Shown: piece after piece, positions 13,690 to 25,015 of the stretch
Numbering within the stretch: position 1 is the stretch's first letter
How the letters are laid out: every line of letters starts with the position of its first letter
Origin: Rhizoctonia solani
Lineage: Eukaryota; Basidiomycota; Agaricomycetes; Cantharellales; Ceratobasidiaceae
Assembly (NCBI RefSeq): GCF_016906535.1
Contig: NC_057381.1
Coordinates: forward strand, 868,001 to 932,000
DNA: 64,000 nucleotides
Direction of reading: 5' to 3'
Program-made: the position numbers and the translations under genes
The notes under the pieces: generated by a model
Databases searched by the model: none
What the model saw: the letters and a program-made list of their open reading frames with translations, nothing else
What the model was told of the DNA's origin: nothing

Positions 13690-14280
13690 CTCTACACAGG
13701 GGAGTACCCATAGCTACCTCCCGACTACCGTTGAACGTTTTCCTGCGCGACCCGGCGCACTCGAGCCAAAGCGCAATGGCATGTGATAGGGCGATGGCCA
13801 TAGCACCACAAGTAAGTGGCTTGCTCCTTTTTTAGATCGCTCTGCTAACACGCACCAGAAAAACTCCTTATCCAGCACGTTCGAGCCAGCCCTCTTGAGC
13901 TGCGGCCACTGTGAACTTTGTAGATGGATAGATAGTTTGAAGCATCCAAGCATGAGAATGCCGGCCAACGAAAGTGGGGTCAAGTACGCGCGATTTAAAT
14001 AATAATCCAAGCCTGCATCGATGAAGGGTGTCATAAATATGCCATGTGAGTAATGTTATCTCAGAAGAAGGAACTAACCTTGGGGGTATCGCCGCTCGAT
14101 CTCAAAGTTGACATTTGTTCATCGACCCCTGGCCACGGGTGATGCGCTCTCCTGGATATGTGTGCGATGCCTAGCGAAAACACACGCAAGAGACACGCGT
14201 CTGCTTTTAAATTAATTGAACCAATAATAATACTAGATATCATAATCAGGGAGTTCCTACTCTTAGAGAGCATGCAACTT
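13690..14280 (-). other. Possible small spliced gene or remnant, unrecognised
   Basis: Two consecutive open frames on the minus strand (14061-14273 and 13714-14034) contain hydrophobic stretches, for example LTPLSLAGILMLGCFKL, and plausible splice signals. I could not join them into a convincing protein, and no family is recognised. It may be decayed coding sequence or chance. It is listed only because hydrophobic coding-like segments recur on this strand upstream, in the DUF6533 gene. Confidence 0.2.
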
Positions 14281-15247
14281 GTCGATGTCTGAGAGCATTA
14301 GCTACCCATGGCTACGGCTTTTGTCATTAGCATCCAAAGAATATGTGAACATATTTAACACTCTCCTGGATTGAATAAGCCGCTTGCAATTAATTTGTCG
14401 AGTTTGCGTCTTTGTATACTGTAGGAAATTAAGGCCGAATCATGGTATGAAAATTTATTTCAACCTCAGCTATAGCTAATTTTTGCCGGTAAATCGCAGG
14501 CGGCAGTGAATCTCATGAATATATTGCTCAGGTAGCTTCAAAATTATCCAGTTCAAAGATTCAATGGCATACTTTTCATGAGCCCTTAAATCGATGTGCT
14601 TGTCGCGACGTTCGTTCAACCACCTCGGTCCTGTGTCCGGGAAAATTGAAATAAATTGTCAGCGCAATTTCTGACAATTCTTGTAAATGATGTTGTCGTA
14701 TTAAGCTTGAATTCAATAACTTGAAGGACACTTTGTATTCCATTACTTGCCACTGGTTGACACGTGACTAAAGTGGCTATGACTGATCACCCAATATGGG
14801 TTTCTCGTGCATTTAGTGGAATCGAGCCCACTGACATGCAACCTACTAGTGTATAATGACAGCTCAAATACTATCACTGTTTTTAGCGCCTATTCTGATG
14901 TAGAGGCAATCCAACTATCATATTGAAACATTTGCTATTGGGCTGCATACCGGCGACTTCAATTAATTGTACTAGATAAGTGAGCCACCGAATAAACTTG
15001 GTAGCAATATTCAATGTATACAAATTGAAGCAGTTAACAGACTGCGGTATAATTATTAGGCTCTCGTAAGGTTTCTTGATATCGGTAGTAAACTGAACGT
15101 CATTAGCTATAGAATAGTAACGACTATATAGTCTCACAGAGTGGCAACAGAAACAAAAGTGAAAGAGCCATTCCAATAAATTAGTTATATGCACTTTCAG
15201 CCTATAGCCTCGGTAACGTTCTATAAATTCGTGCTGATAGTTAAACT
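14281..15247. other. Intergenic, nothing recognised
   Basis: AT-rich sequence downstream of the DUF6533-type gene. One minus-strand frame (14883-15194, 103 codons) has no recognised domain and no consistent splicing to its neighbours. Confidence 0.4.
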
Positions 15248-16639
15248 TTATATCAGGAGCTCTCTAGAATGATTGAGCTCGTAATTTGATCGATGAGCAA
15301 GTTCCATGTCAGGAACCACAATTTTCATTGTTTGACCCCATTCTTCTGGTCCGCGTACTCCCTTTATCGAAAGAAGGGACCGAGAAACAGATATAGAAGT
15401 AGTTGACCAAATGAAATAAAAGAATAGGGCTGCTAAGGATGACTGGGATCCCATCTTTGTTGGTCAGCGTTTACAGAAGAGAAGTGACCAGCTTACCCTG
15501 GCGCGTATGCTCATTACCAAGCTCAAAAGCAAGGGTCCTTGCATTGTTATATATGATATACATCCGTCACGGATGATAAGCTGCGAGAAACGAGTTTTTG
15601 AATTCCTAAATAACTGTTAGTAGACGTTGAACCAGTGAAGCGTTTCCTGCTCGCCTCGGGGTTGAAATCCAAATATAAAGGAGAAGAAGAACAAGTATAG
15701 TGTGCAAAGCGATACTGTTCAAAAGCATAGCCCAGCTGTAATGTTTCTCGATAGAACATAAATTGTATTCGGGTAAATAACGAGCCCGGGCTGGTAGGTT
15801 TAGCCATCAATTAGCTTAAAATAAATATTTTTGCTTACTCATTTTAAGCGCTCCAAATACGGATAATAATACGATATCGATCACTAGATGTATTGTCCAG
15901 CAAGTCGATAACACCCAAAAAGCGGTTCGGTGACCGCCCCATATAGAGTATACCCGGGTGCATATTATGACTGCAATGCGTCAATAGCCGCATTCAATTG
16001 CTGTGTATTACTTAAATCACTCACATGTACCAACAGTAAGTAATAGAGGCTCAACTAGCGAGACGATGTTTAGCATCTCGTGGCAACTGACGAAGGATGT
16101 GAGTAAATGGATGTTTGCTTGTGTTAAAGAAGTTGTGCGAAAGAGGTACATTACTACTTACAACTTGAGGATTAACGGAGGAAGATTAGCTCGTACGGAT
16201 AATGCTCAACCTTCCTGACTCACTTTGTCGTCTAAGTTCTTCCAATGCCCAGAGTTCACTAAGGCGATATAAATCATCAAGAGGAAACCTTTCTAGTATG
16301 ATGGCTTACCTGCGCATATGAAAGATAATACTAGGGGGCATACGTATCGATTGATCAGGAATGCGCATTTGACTGGGCTCATCTGAAAAGGTTTTGTCTG
16401 AATTCCCTTATCGAAGATGAAGCACGTATAACTTACTTTAGCTGGCCAGACCAATTCAACTTCAGCGGCCAAAGTGAGGCCTAGATCGGCACGGTTGATT
16501 AGCGGTGACTTTTCGTGTGCACAACTGAAAGCTCACAGTGATCGTATAAGAGTAGCGCGAGTCCAGAAACAGTTACATATTGTGAGATGACCGTGTCTCT
16601 AACTATACGGCCTTCGGGTGTCATTTTAGGGTCAAGCAT
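15248..16639 (-). CDS. DUF6533-type multi-pass integral membrane protein
   Basis: A basidiomycete-type polytopic membrane protein of unknown function, reconstructed from small exons; no single frame shows it. Start ATG is at 16639-16637. The first exons give QYVTVSGLALLLYDH, then CLTLAAEVELVWPAK, then MSPVKCAFLINRYV. This is the usual DUF6533 opening, with Y-D-x-x-L-T-L, E-x-E-x-x-W and a helix ending in NRY. Later exons give a VIICTRVYSIWG helix, WVLSTCWTIHLVIDIVLLSVF, and SWAMLLNSIALHTILVLLLLY. Then come RDGCISYITMQGPLLLSL and a last exon (15248-15454) beginning MGSQSSLAALFFYF and ending with VPDMELAHRSN. Introns have proper GT..AG ends and phases, except one exon near 16020-16130 that I could not place cleanly. 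Family assignment is from recall of the motif pattern. Confidence 0.7.
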
Positions 16640-17161
16640 CCTCGGCACTCAGGTCCGGACGGGAGTCGTCGAGGTCAAGACTTGGGTGTTGGTATATATA
16701 GTCACTCACGCAAACAGCAAAAGGCATTCAAAACCAGGGGCTGTTACAGGGGCGTTAGTCCTACGCCTCATCATTCATTGGCAATCCCCTAGAACCATTG
16801 CTCATGAGGTGGATGTGTTGACAGAGAAGTCATGGAGGCTGAAATGCACAGCATTCCGCTTGATAGTTTATTCATAGAACTGGAGCGCGGATGCCAAAAC
16901 TCAGGGATATTACAAACTTGTACACTCGAGATGTCTTCGACAACGCCAATGTGACACAGAGAGTTCAGTTCCACACGTTATTATCGTGAGGGATAATCAT
17001 GATAAGCCTTTTATTGACTCGCAGAAAAATATCGATTTATTTGACCTAGCCCAACGTGAAGACCCGGAAACCTAAAAAATACATTTGTACCCTCCCCCGC
17101 TAGAAGCTACACGACGAATGCTCCGTTTTTCGCCGTTCCGAGAACCCTTATCCCCAATCCA
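16640..17161. other. Intergenic between DUF6533-type gene and GMC gene
   Basis: Holds the presumed promoter of the minus-strand membrane-protein gene and the 3' flank of the GMC oxidoreductase. No motif or gene is recognised. Confidence 0.4.
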
Positions 17162-19856
17162 TTAAACGACCGAGTACATGGACTTGATAATATCAGCAGC
17201 CTTTTCCCCGATTGCTAGAGCGGGAGCTTCCTATCATCGGGTAAAATTAGCACTTGGGTGTGCCATGAACGAATAAAACCAACCGTATGTCCAGAAATAA
17301 TTGTTGGAATAACACTGCAATCGGCAACTCTCAGTCCTTCTACTCCGTAGACGCGTAGGCGCGCATCAACAACAGATCCAATACGCGCTGTGCTAGTAGG
17401 GTGATAAACTGTCTCGGTTCGCGCCCGGACTTCTTTGGCAAGGGTTTCATCATCTGCGTTCACAAGCTTAAGATCAAGCTCTGGAGTTGTATCAGCCTGA
17501 TCCAACATGCTTCGCAGGGGTTCTTCTTGAGTCAAACGCAGTGCGACCCGCAAGCCTCTTACGAGAACATCAACATCATGTTGTGTACTGAGGTACCTGC
17601 AATATATATATGTCGATAAGACGGCGGAGAGTGTTTGGTTCCAGCGACCTACTTGGGATCAATAACAGGAGGGTCAAATGGGTCATTACTACGTAAGGTA
17701 ATGCTACCAAAACTTGTGGGTCTGCGGAGGTGTTAAAAGGCTTCAACCTAGTTATTACCATAGACTTACCTGAGAGCAATAGTACCAATCGACATCAGAT
17801 CACCTTCGGGAACAACTTCAAGTCCATGATTTTTGAATGCAATGGGCATAAAAACCAATTCCAAATCTGGAGTCATGGGCCCAGACGAGGAGTCTTCATC
17901 CAAAGGTTGCAACCCAGGAAATAACTTAGGATCGTCCGAGCGGAAGAAACAGGCAGATTCAGCTACCTGTAAAACATCTAATTCAGCATTAATGCGCGTG
18001 CTTGTTGGAGTACTCACATTGGTCGTTAGTGGACCGGATTTCGTTAAAAGATATTGTGTAATGGCTTTGGATCTTCTCAACATGGCATAGAAACCATTGT
18101 TTATTTTCTGGTTGAGGAAATTCAAAGACTCTCCTGTGCGCGTTCGGAACCGGAGTAATGGCATAGGATGATCCATTAAATGATCACCCACACCCGGAAG
18201 ATCATGGACGACATGAATGTTATGCTTCTTGAGCTCACTATCAGGTCCGATTCCAGAATTCATGAGTATATGCGGCGTGTGGACCGCCCCAGCACTGTAG
18301 CAAATTTAGTAGAGCAGTTTATGGTTTAATCTCGAGACTCACCTTAGAACCACTTCCTTCCGTGCTTTCGCGCGATGCCTTGGTGCATTCTTGTTTCTTG
18401 CAAATTCAACTCCTACGGCTCTTTTGCCCTCGAACAATATCTTCGTCACATGGGCATTTGTTGCAACGGTGAGATTGGAGCGAGCCAAAACGTTCGGTGT
18501 AAGGTATGCTGCTTCAGCAGAACACCGAGATAATGTAGAAGTTATGTATGTCATGATCTGTTGTGATGCCGGTGTTAGATAATTCGTGTATCTCAGAAAT
18601 ACCGAAGTACCTTCGTAACGCCCAGTGTTCCCCTGATAAATTTATTAATGATGGTGTACCACTTTTTGCCTTAACTTACTCGGCGGTATTTAGCTGTTGT
18701 TGCAGTATGCGTTAATTCGGGAATTGACCTACTCGTTTATACTCACATCTGGATTGAATGGAATTCCGATGGACTGGCATGCCGCAACACAAGCACGAGT
18801 CACGTTGCTGAAATGGCCGTAGAAGCCAGTCTAACACCGGGTTAGTTTGCAGTCGACCCCACCATAGGTTGTCAGGAAACTAACTTGAACAGGTCCCTGC
18901 TTCCCTCGCTTTGATTCGTCTACCGGGAAATCAGGATGTGGGTGAAAGGTTTCGAATTTCTGGAAGTATCTGCAAGATATTGTGAGGCGAAGCGCGAATG
19001 AGTGTATTTGGGGATAGATTTTACTGATGGAATTGATCGAATGCCCATTCTTTGCACTCAGGTTCGTCAGTGGCCGATGCCCATTCGTCATAATCCGATG
19101 CGGCTCCGTAATGAAACCTTCGTCGCGATTAGCCAAAATTACCCCCACACGTGAAGATAGACTTACATCATTGCATTGCTGGAAGAGCCTAAGAATGGAT
19201 CAGAAGTCCATGTGTCATTCAGAGCGGTAAGACTGGGATAAACTCACATCCACCAAGTAGTTTGGCTATGCAAAATCATGAGCTTGTTGTGGTTCAAAGT
19301 TCGTGAAAACTCACCTCTTGTCCAGAACAATTCTCGATTATTGCATCCGGCTTGTGGAGTAGTATGCAGGTGCCAATCGTGTTTGCTGCGCATGATTTGT
19401 CCATATGCTGCAGGAACTTTAGATATAGGAAGAGCAATACCACTATTACAAAGTAAGCCCCATTTAATCATCTATTTACACGGAAACTCATTACCTTGAA
19501 CCTGCTTCAAGTAACAACACCTTGAAATCTGGTCGCTCAGATAGCCTCGATGCAAGAACAGACCCGGCAGTCCCTAATTATCGCATGATTTCAAGCCTAT
19601 GGTAATATCATCAAAATCGGAATTACTTACCTCCTCCGATTATGATGAAGTCGTAGGCAAAGGGGTCTTCATCCGTTGCCTCATACTTCGTCTGTGCATC
19701 AGGCATAGCCAGTTTACCAACTTGTTCTGGATCATCCACTAGTCCCTTCTTGACGATTCCCTCAAGTGACTGATACAAGTGGGTTGCGGCAATAGCGACC
19801 ACTGTGGCCCCTGCTGCTTTAAGGGCGATATTCCTCGTTTCCTGGGATATAGACAT
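17162..19856 (-). CDS. GMC-family FAD-dependent oxidoreductase
   Basis: Predicted glucose-methanol-choline family flavoenzyme (alcohol, aryl-alcohol or sugar oxidation; substrate not predictable). Start is at 19856. The N-terminus has a hydrophobic segment (GATVVAIAATHLY) that may be a membrane anchor or signal. The ADP-binding fold reads YDFIIIGGGTAGSVLASRLSE across the first intron, followed by LLLEAG. The LLGGSSSSNAM-type GMC signature is split over two very short exons near 19180-19265. Next come FHYGAASDYDEWA and the second GMC signature (SAGAVHTPHILMNSGIG). Near the C-terminus are YHPTSTARIG and SGHTEAPALAIGEKAADII, which supply the conserved His pair region. Many small introns are inferred, all with normal ends. 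No frame break is seen, so the gene appears intact. It is divergent from the lipid-droplet hydrolase gene. Confidence 0.9.
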
Positions 19857-20215
19857 TATATTATTAGCTTAAGACGTGCTGAAGTCGCTCTCTGTCTTCC
19901 CGGCCACTGGCTGCTGGTCGTAGTTCCCTAAAATCAAGCGGGGTCAATGTAGGGAGTTAGATCCCTCCCCCCCGGCCAGTCTCTGCATTCTGTTATATAC
20001 TGATTTATGAACATCAGCCGGAATTCGAAGGGGACCACCTCAAGTTGCGAACCCTCGGTCACCGCCATTTGCGGGCGTCATTTGAATTACGAAATAAGGA
20101 TACAGCGCTAATTCACGTGTCGGGATTTCCACCAAAATTCGACCGCCAACTGGTCTCTGCTCAGAATTGTAGCGTCTACTGGTGCTATACGCCTGGAATC
20201 CTCGGCCTCGAACTT
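19857..20215. promoter_or_regulatory. Divergent promoter region, GMC oxidoreductase / LDAH-like gene
   Basis: A 359-bp space between two genes transcribed away from each other, so it should contain both core promoters and 5' UTRs. No specific factor site is claimed. Confidence 0.5.
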
Positions 20216-21528
20216 ATGCTTTCGCTGCCTCCTTTCCTTCAGTTACACTCTAATAACACCCCAAGGCAGGGTTCGTCTTTTATTTATATATAACTATCAC
20301 CGGAGCCGCGTACTGAGATCTATTGGCTCAAGGGCAGGTACAAGATGTAAAAACGCACTACCCTGTTGTTTTTTCACATAAGTCTCAGCCAGGTTCGGTC
20401 GTTGGAGTCGCTGATGCCGAGTGGTGGCCTCCTTTGGTTGGAGATGGGAGGACCCCAGATGCTCTACTTCTTTTCATACCCGGTATGTAACGGAGGGTGC
20501 ACATATGCCGGTATTTTTCTGATAAATACTTGGAAAGGAAACCCTGGGCTTGTCGAATTTTACACCGAATTCCTCGAGCACCTTCATCATACTTTCAACA
20601 TAGCTAGAACCCATCTGGCTATACTTGTTCGAGGTCACATTGGACATGCACCCGGCCTGCCCACGGAGAATGGCTCGTGGAGTGTGGGGTTGGATTCTCA
20701 GGTCACAAGCGCTATAGAATTATATGATTCGGCTCGGGATTTTTATGGGCCGAACACGAAGATCATCCTTGCTGGACATTCTGTTGGGAGTTGGATAGTT
20801 GCACAGGTGCGAAGCTCCTACATGTAATCTCTTAGGCCCCATTAATGGAGATATACAGGTAATGCATGCAAGACCCAACACTGCCTCAGGTGCGCTACTC
20901 TTATTCCCCACAGTTAGCAATATTGCTTCTACACCAAATGGTCAAAAGCTATCGGTAGGTGGTATCAGCTAGCACACAGAAGTGAGGCGTATCTCTCAAA
21001 CTAGTCCCATAGTGGCTATTCCATCACCCTATCCCAACAATCGTCTCAGCCCTTTCCCGCCTAATTTCGCTCCCCCCATTCTCTGCTGTCCCTTATATGC
21101 TATCCTACATATCCAAGTTCAACGAATACCCGACGGACCAACTCAATGTGATCAAATCGCTCATTACCTCACCCCATGTCGTATACTCGACTCTCACAAT
21201 GGCGCATGACGAGATGCGAACCATTGGTTCACTGGGTAGCGCCTCTTCGACCGTCCAGGCAACGTGCGAAAGAGAACGATCGCGCATCTACGCATGTTTT
21301 GCTGCCAAAGACGAATGGGTTGGGGACGAGGTTTCAAGCGTCAGGGCAATGCTTGACGAACAGCGGGTGCTAGTCAGAGATGATGACGTCCCACATGCTT
21401 TTTGCATAAGTGAGTAAGATGTGCTATGGGATGAAGGTTCCGGTTATCTCATGTTTGAGATAGGTCATAGTATTCCTGTTGCCGAAACTTGCGTCGAATG
21501 GATTAAGGAAATACTCGCAACTCAGTAG
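20216..21528 (+). CDS. Lipid-droplet-associated hydrolase (LDAH-like alpha/beta hydrolase)
   Basis: Predicted serine hydrolase of the LDAH (former DUF2305) family, which acts at lipid droplets; the natural substrate is uncertain for the family. Exons join as follows: start 20216, introns 20271-20332, 20483-20537, one near 20808-20858, 20955-21012 and one near 21411-21463, stop at 21528. Visible motifs are FIPGNPGLVEFYTEFL (oxyanion-hole loop), nucleophile elbow AGHSVGSW, FAAKDEWVGDE (likely acid residue) and PHAF (catalytic His). The 20955-21012 intron acceptor was chosen because only it gives WLFHHPIPTIVSALSRLISL, the expected helix-rich cap. All catalytic elements are present. The first exon is the least certain part. 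Confidence 0.8.
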
Positions 21529-22579
21529 GCTACACGGATTGAATGCATGCTGGAGCAGAGGATACACGAAGGCATGCTCCCCAGTCACATCTATATATCA
21601 CATGTCCGCATACGCGGAGACTCGCCCCTTCCACCGCCGTCTCCAACGTCCGTTTGTTTGCAGCTATGATTTGTGCTTGGTTACACCACAGCTGTACTTA
21701 TGAGGACCATCCAAAAGTTGTGGGCTCGGGCTTGTTGGCGTGTTGTAACGCTTAGATTAATGGCCAACCTAAATTTCGATATGCCCGCATAGCACCGTGT
21801 AACCGCCCACTATATGCATCACAATCACGTGGGATGGTACCAGATACATCAAACATTCGACATCTATGACTTCAACACCCAAACAATTAGCCCAGTTGAT
21901 TGATGCAACTGATGATAAGTTAGTTTGGCTGCACCCTTTCTATCTACATAACGCAAATTCTTGTCTCAAATTTCTGTTAGTAATTAAGCATATCACCTTT
22001 TGCGCGTAAGGAGCCATGCTCCGTACATGCGCATATATTGAACGATATCTTGCGCTAACTGTTCCTTGTCTATACACCAAATAACTGGGTATCACATAAT
22101 CGATGTATCCGATGATGGGCAGTAGTATATAACAATGCCAATTCACAGAGAGCCGTAAATATGATGAACTGAATGGTCCCGGGATGGGCCCGAAGTTGTA
22201 TGTGCATTTGCGGGCTCTATTTAATCGATTATTTCAAGGCAAATGATCTGGTTTCTTTGTCCCCCCCCCCTTCCTTAGGTAATGTATCATTCGAATATTT
22301 TCTTACCTCCATACAACATAAATTTTATTGTGGAAGGCTGCGGTTGAGTTTTATCGTACAATGGATGTTTCAAGAGTTCGTTTCTAAGAACACCGGATTT
22401 TGGAGCTTAAGGTGTGAATATTTACCATGAAATAAAGGCGACAGCTGAACAGAATGGATTATAGTAAAATGTCCCAAATGTCAATCTATTTCAGAATGAG
22501 TTATCTCACAACAAAAACAGACTGAGTAGGTAGTAAAGTCCCAAAAATCAAGAAAACTGTAATGAAAGGGGTTCGAGGC
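21529..22579. other. Intergenic, nothing recognised
   Basis: About 1 kb between the LDAH-like gene and chitin deacetylase 1. It contains a run of C (22261-22270) and short frames without recognised domains. Confidence 0.4.
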
Positions 22580-24187
22580 TTAGCAAGTCCAGGAAGCCTT
22601 AACAGCCCGAGTATTAGCTGAGAGCCGGCACATACGCATATAAACAACTTACATCGGGGGTTTGTGGAGAACCAACGGATTGGTAGGGCTGCTGACCGAG
22701 GCACTCCGCAAGAGTAACCAACCTGCAAGAATGAATTTCAGCACTTGTTCGCTGGGTCATGACATGAGGCTGTATACCTGTAACCTGCGGCCTGAAGCTT
22801 AGGGATCACGTAAGGGATAACCTCATGCCTGTAAAGGTTTCATGTTAGCATCCTGCAAGGCTATGTTCGCGAGCTCTACATACGCAGTTCGCTCTGCAGA
22901 TAGGGTCAGTCAATAAGGATCATTGTCTTTGTGAATTCGGCTTACCATAGGTCTCGTGGTTCAGCGCAAGGATGGTCGAAGGGTGCTGAGAAATGATACC
23001 ATCGTAGTCCGCCTTGGATTGAGCTGGAGTAGCACCTGGGGGTAACAAATAAGAAAACATAGACCTTAGCATAGGAAGCCTGTCGTACCGACGGAATCAC
23101 CGCTATCGAAGTCCCAGATAGCGCTGGAAGGTAAATTCAGCCCTCAGTCAAAGAGTGGTGAGATATACTAGAATACTCACATCTTCTGTCCACGGGCACT
23201 AGCAACGCTACGAACGTTGTCTATACAGTAAAGTTAACTATGTTATGATTAGAAGCTTGTAGTTAAACCATACCGTTATAGTTGCCATAAGGAGGGCGCA
23301 TGAATGCAGGAGTAACACCCACAATTCTCTGGAGAGCTTGCTCAACACGCCACATCTCATCATGGACTTGATCCCAAGTGAGCTGAGGATGCTAATAAGT
23401 CAACTGCACTAGAGAATCATAGTGAGACTCACAGTAGATAGATCCTTGTGGGCCCAGGTGTGGGAGCCGATCTAAGGTCAGAATTGTAATCAGCGGATGG
23501 GACTTTGGTGTAAATTTATTGGGTTGCAAACCTGATGACCCTTGTCGTAGGCATATTTTACGCGCCTGAGGAAGATATGAGTATCAAAGGGGGCTGAAAA
23601 TATCCAGAATGCGTACTTTTGGTTTTCGGCGCTGTAGATACATCCGTCTGGAATGTGTCAATCAACCAGTACCCCTGAGACAGCGGTATTGCCTTACAGT
23701 TATTTCCGTTGAAGAAAAAGGTCCTGTAACGTATTCGTTAATAAAGATCAGAGCCCGGGTAACTCGAAGAGATGGGTGACGCTCAAGACATGGTAACGGG
23801 TGGACCCAGAAGCATGTAGGAGCATTGAAGCTCTGAAAGACATAGAGTACAGAACGAAATTGCTTACCCTTTGGCTCCAGCTGCGACCAAAGCCTTCGAG
23901 ATATCATATATGTCTAAGAGGATAGGCGTCAGTCGACTAAATAGTGGGACTGAAATGCTACGAACATGAGTATGGCCCCTGAGGAAAGTGTTAGCAAGAA
24001 CGTAACTACTGAATCATAGCAGACTTACATCGTCAAAAGTGAGGGCGACGGTGTTTGGAACGGTGCATGAAGTGATAACTTGTGCCAGAGCACGAGTCGA
24101 GAGCGTGCCATTGGTGGGGGCAGCGAAGGCACCGATGATCGAGGATGCGAACGCAGCCGCGACGGAGAGCTTAGCAAAGAACTGCAT
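22580..24187 (-). CDS. Chitin deacetylase 1 (CE4, NodB domain)
   Basis: Predicted secreted polysaccharide deacetylase that removes N-acetyl groups from chitin, converting cell-wall chitin to chitosan. Start is at 24187 (MQFFAKLSVAAAF), with a signal peptide ending near AFA-AP. The NodB domain is spread over many short exons: VALTFDD (motif 1), a His-containing motif in the SHTWAHKDL region (motif 2), RPPYGNY (motif 3), IWDFDSGDSVG (motif 4) and LALNHETYG (motif 5). The C-terminus ends QTPDASWTC before TAA at 22582-22580, joined across an intron. It is the closest match to copy 2 at 41.5-43.2 kb in signal peptide, intron layout and 3' end. No frame break was found, though I did not trace every intron base by base. 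Confidence 0.88.
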
Positions 24188-24688
24188 AACGAGGGAGAGA
24201 AAAAAGAAGACAGTAAAGAGTGACGATGACACAAGGTCGGAGAGAGGAACCAGTACTCGAAGGGAGAGGACGAGACAGAGGCTGAGGCTGATCGAGCCCC
24301 CCCGACCAGACTATATACTCCCGGAGTAACTCCCCGCCCTCCGCATTAGCCGATCGAACATGAAAAGTCACGCTCGGCATGGACATCGTTCACTTCTACT
24401 TCCAGACTGGGCTATACATAGAATCAAAATCACATGGCGATCCCTTACACTATTGATTACTAAATATTCATAGCATCCCATCATACAAAATCACTGTCAG
24501 TTGTGTTACACTGGTTGATGCCAAGCCCATACAGCTATAATAGGCAGATCCAATATTTGGCTGTAGCAGCTATATGATATGCCATCGTCGCTTACACCCA
24601 GAGTTCATGCGGCGTCCTCGGCGTCGTGGCTCTATAGCTGTCAACAAACTTGGGAATCAGCAATTATGCGAGCGGTACGGGAAGCTTT
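24188..24688. other. Promoter region of chitin deacetylase 1 and flank of hAT insertion
   Basis: Sequence upstream of chitin deacetylase 1 resembles that upstream of copy 2 (similar CGAGCCC..ATATACTCC blocks at 24293-24322 and 43297-43326). This indicates that the duplication included promoter DNA. The hAT target duplication follows directly at 24689. Confidence 0.5.
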
Positions 24689-24696
24689 ATCGGGAG
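24689..24696. repeat. hAT target-site duplication, left (ATCGGGAG)
   Basis: Eight bases identical to 40845-40852. They directly abut the TAGGGA terminus of the hAT element. Eight bp is the standard duplication length for hAT transposition. Confidence 0.93.
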
Positions 24697-25015
24697 TAGG
24701 GAAGGAAACGGATACGATCCGCACGTATCCGCACCAATAACCGCGAGACCCGTGATCGATTAGTCAGTGCCGGATTGGTGCAGGTTGGGTACTGGGACCC
24801 GCGGGTATGCTATCCGTGGGTAAATCATCTTGATGGGTCCTCACGGATTGACCCGCAGTTATGTGCGTAATCAAATGGATAAATTTATTATACCACATAA
24901 GGCAACAACATAGTGAGATCGTGATGGGTCGTAAACGTTGAACAGAATATTGATAGGAAAGATAGAGACAATACAATCCTTACATTTAAGTGTCTACCCG
25001 GACTAGCCATGCGCT
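24697..25015. repeat. hAT left terminal and subterminal repeats
   Basis: Starts with the imperfect terminal repeat, followed by repeated ATCCG, ACCCG and their complements to about 24860, then AT-rich sequence to the transposase stop. The density of this 5-base motif is far above that of neighbouring DNA. Confidence 0.7.

Noticed and set aside
13690..15194. Idea that minus-strand hydrophobic frames here form a wax-synthase or second DUF6533 gene
   Set aside because: Tried several splice joins; none produced the family motifs, so only a low-confidence note is kept.
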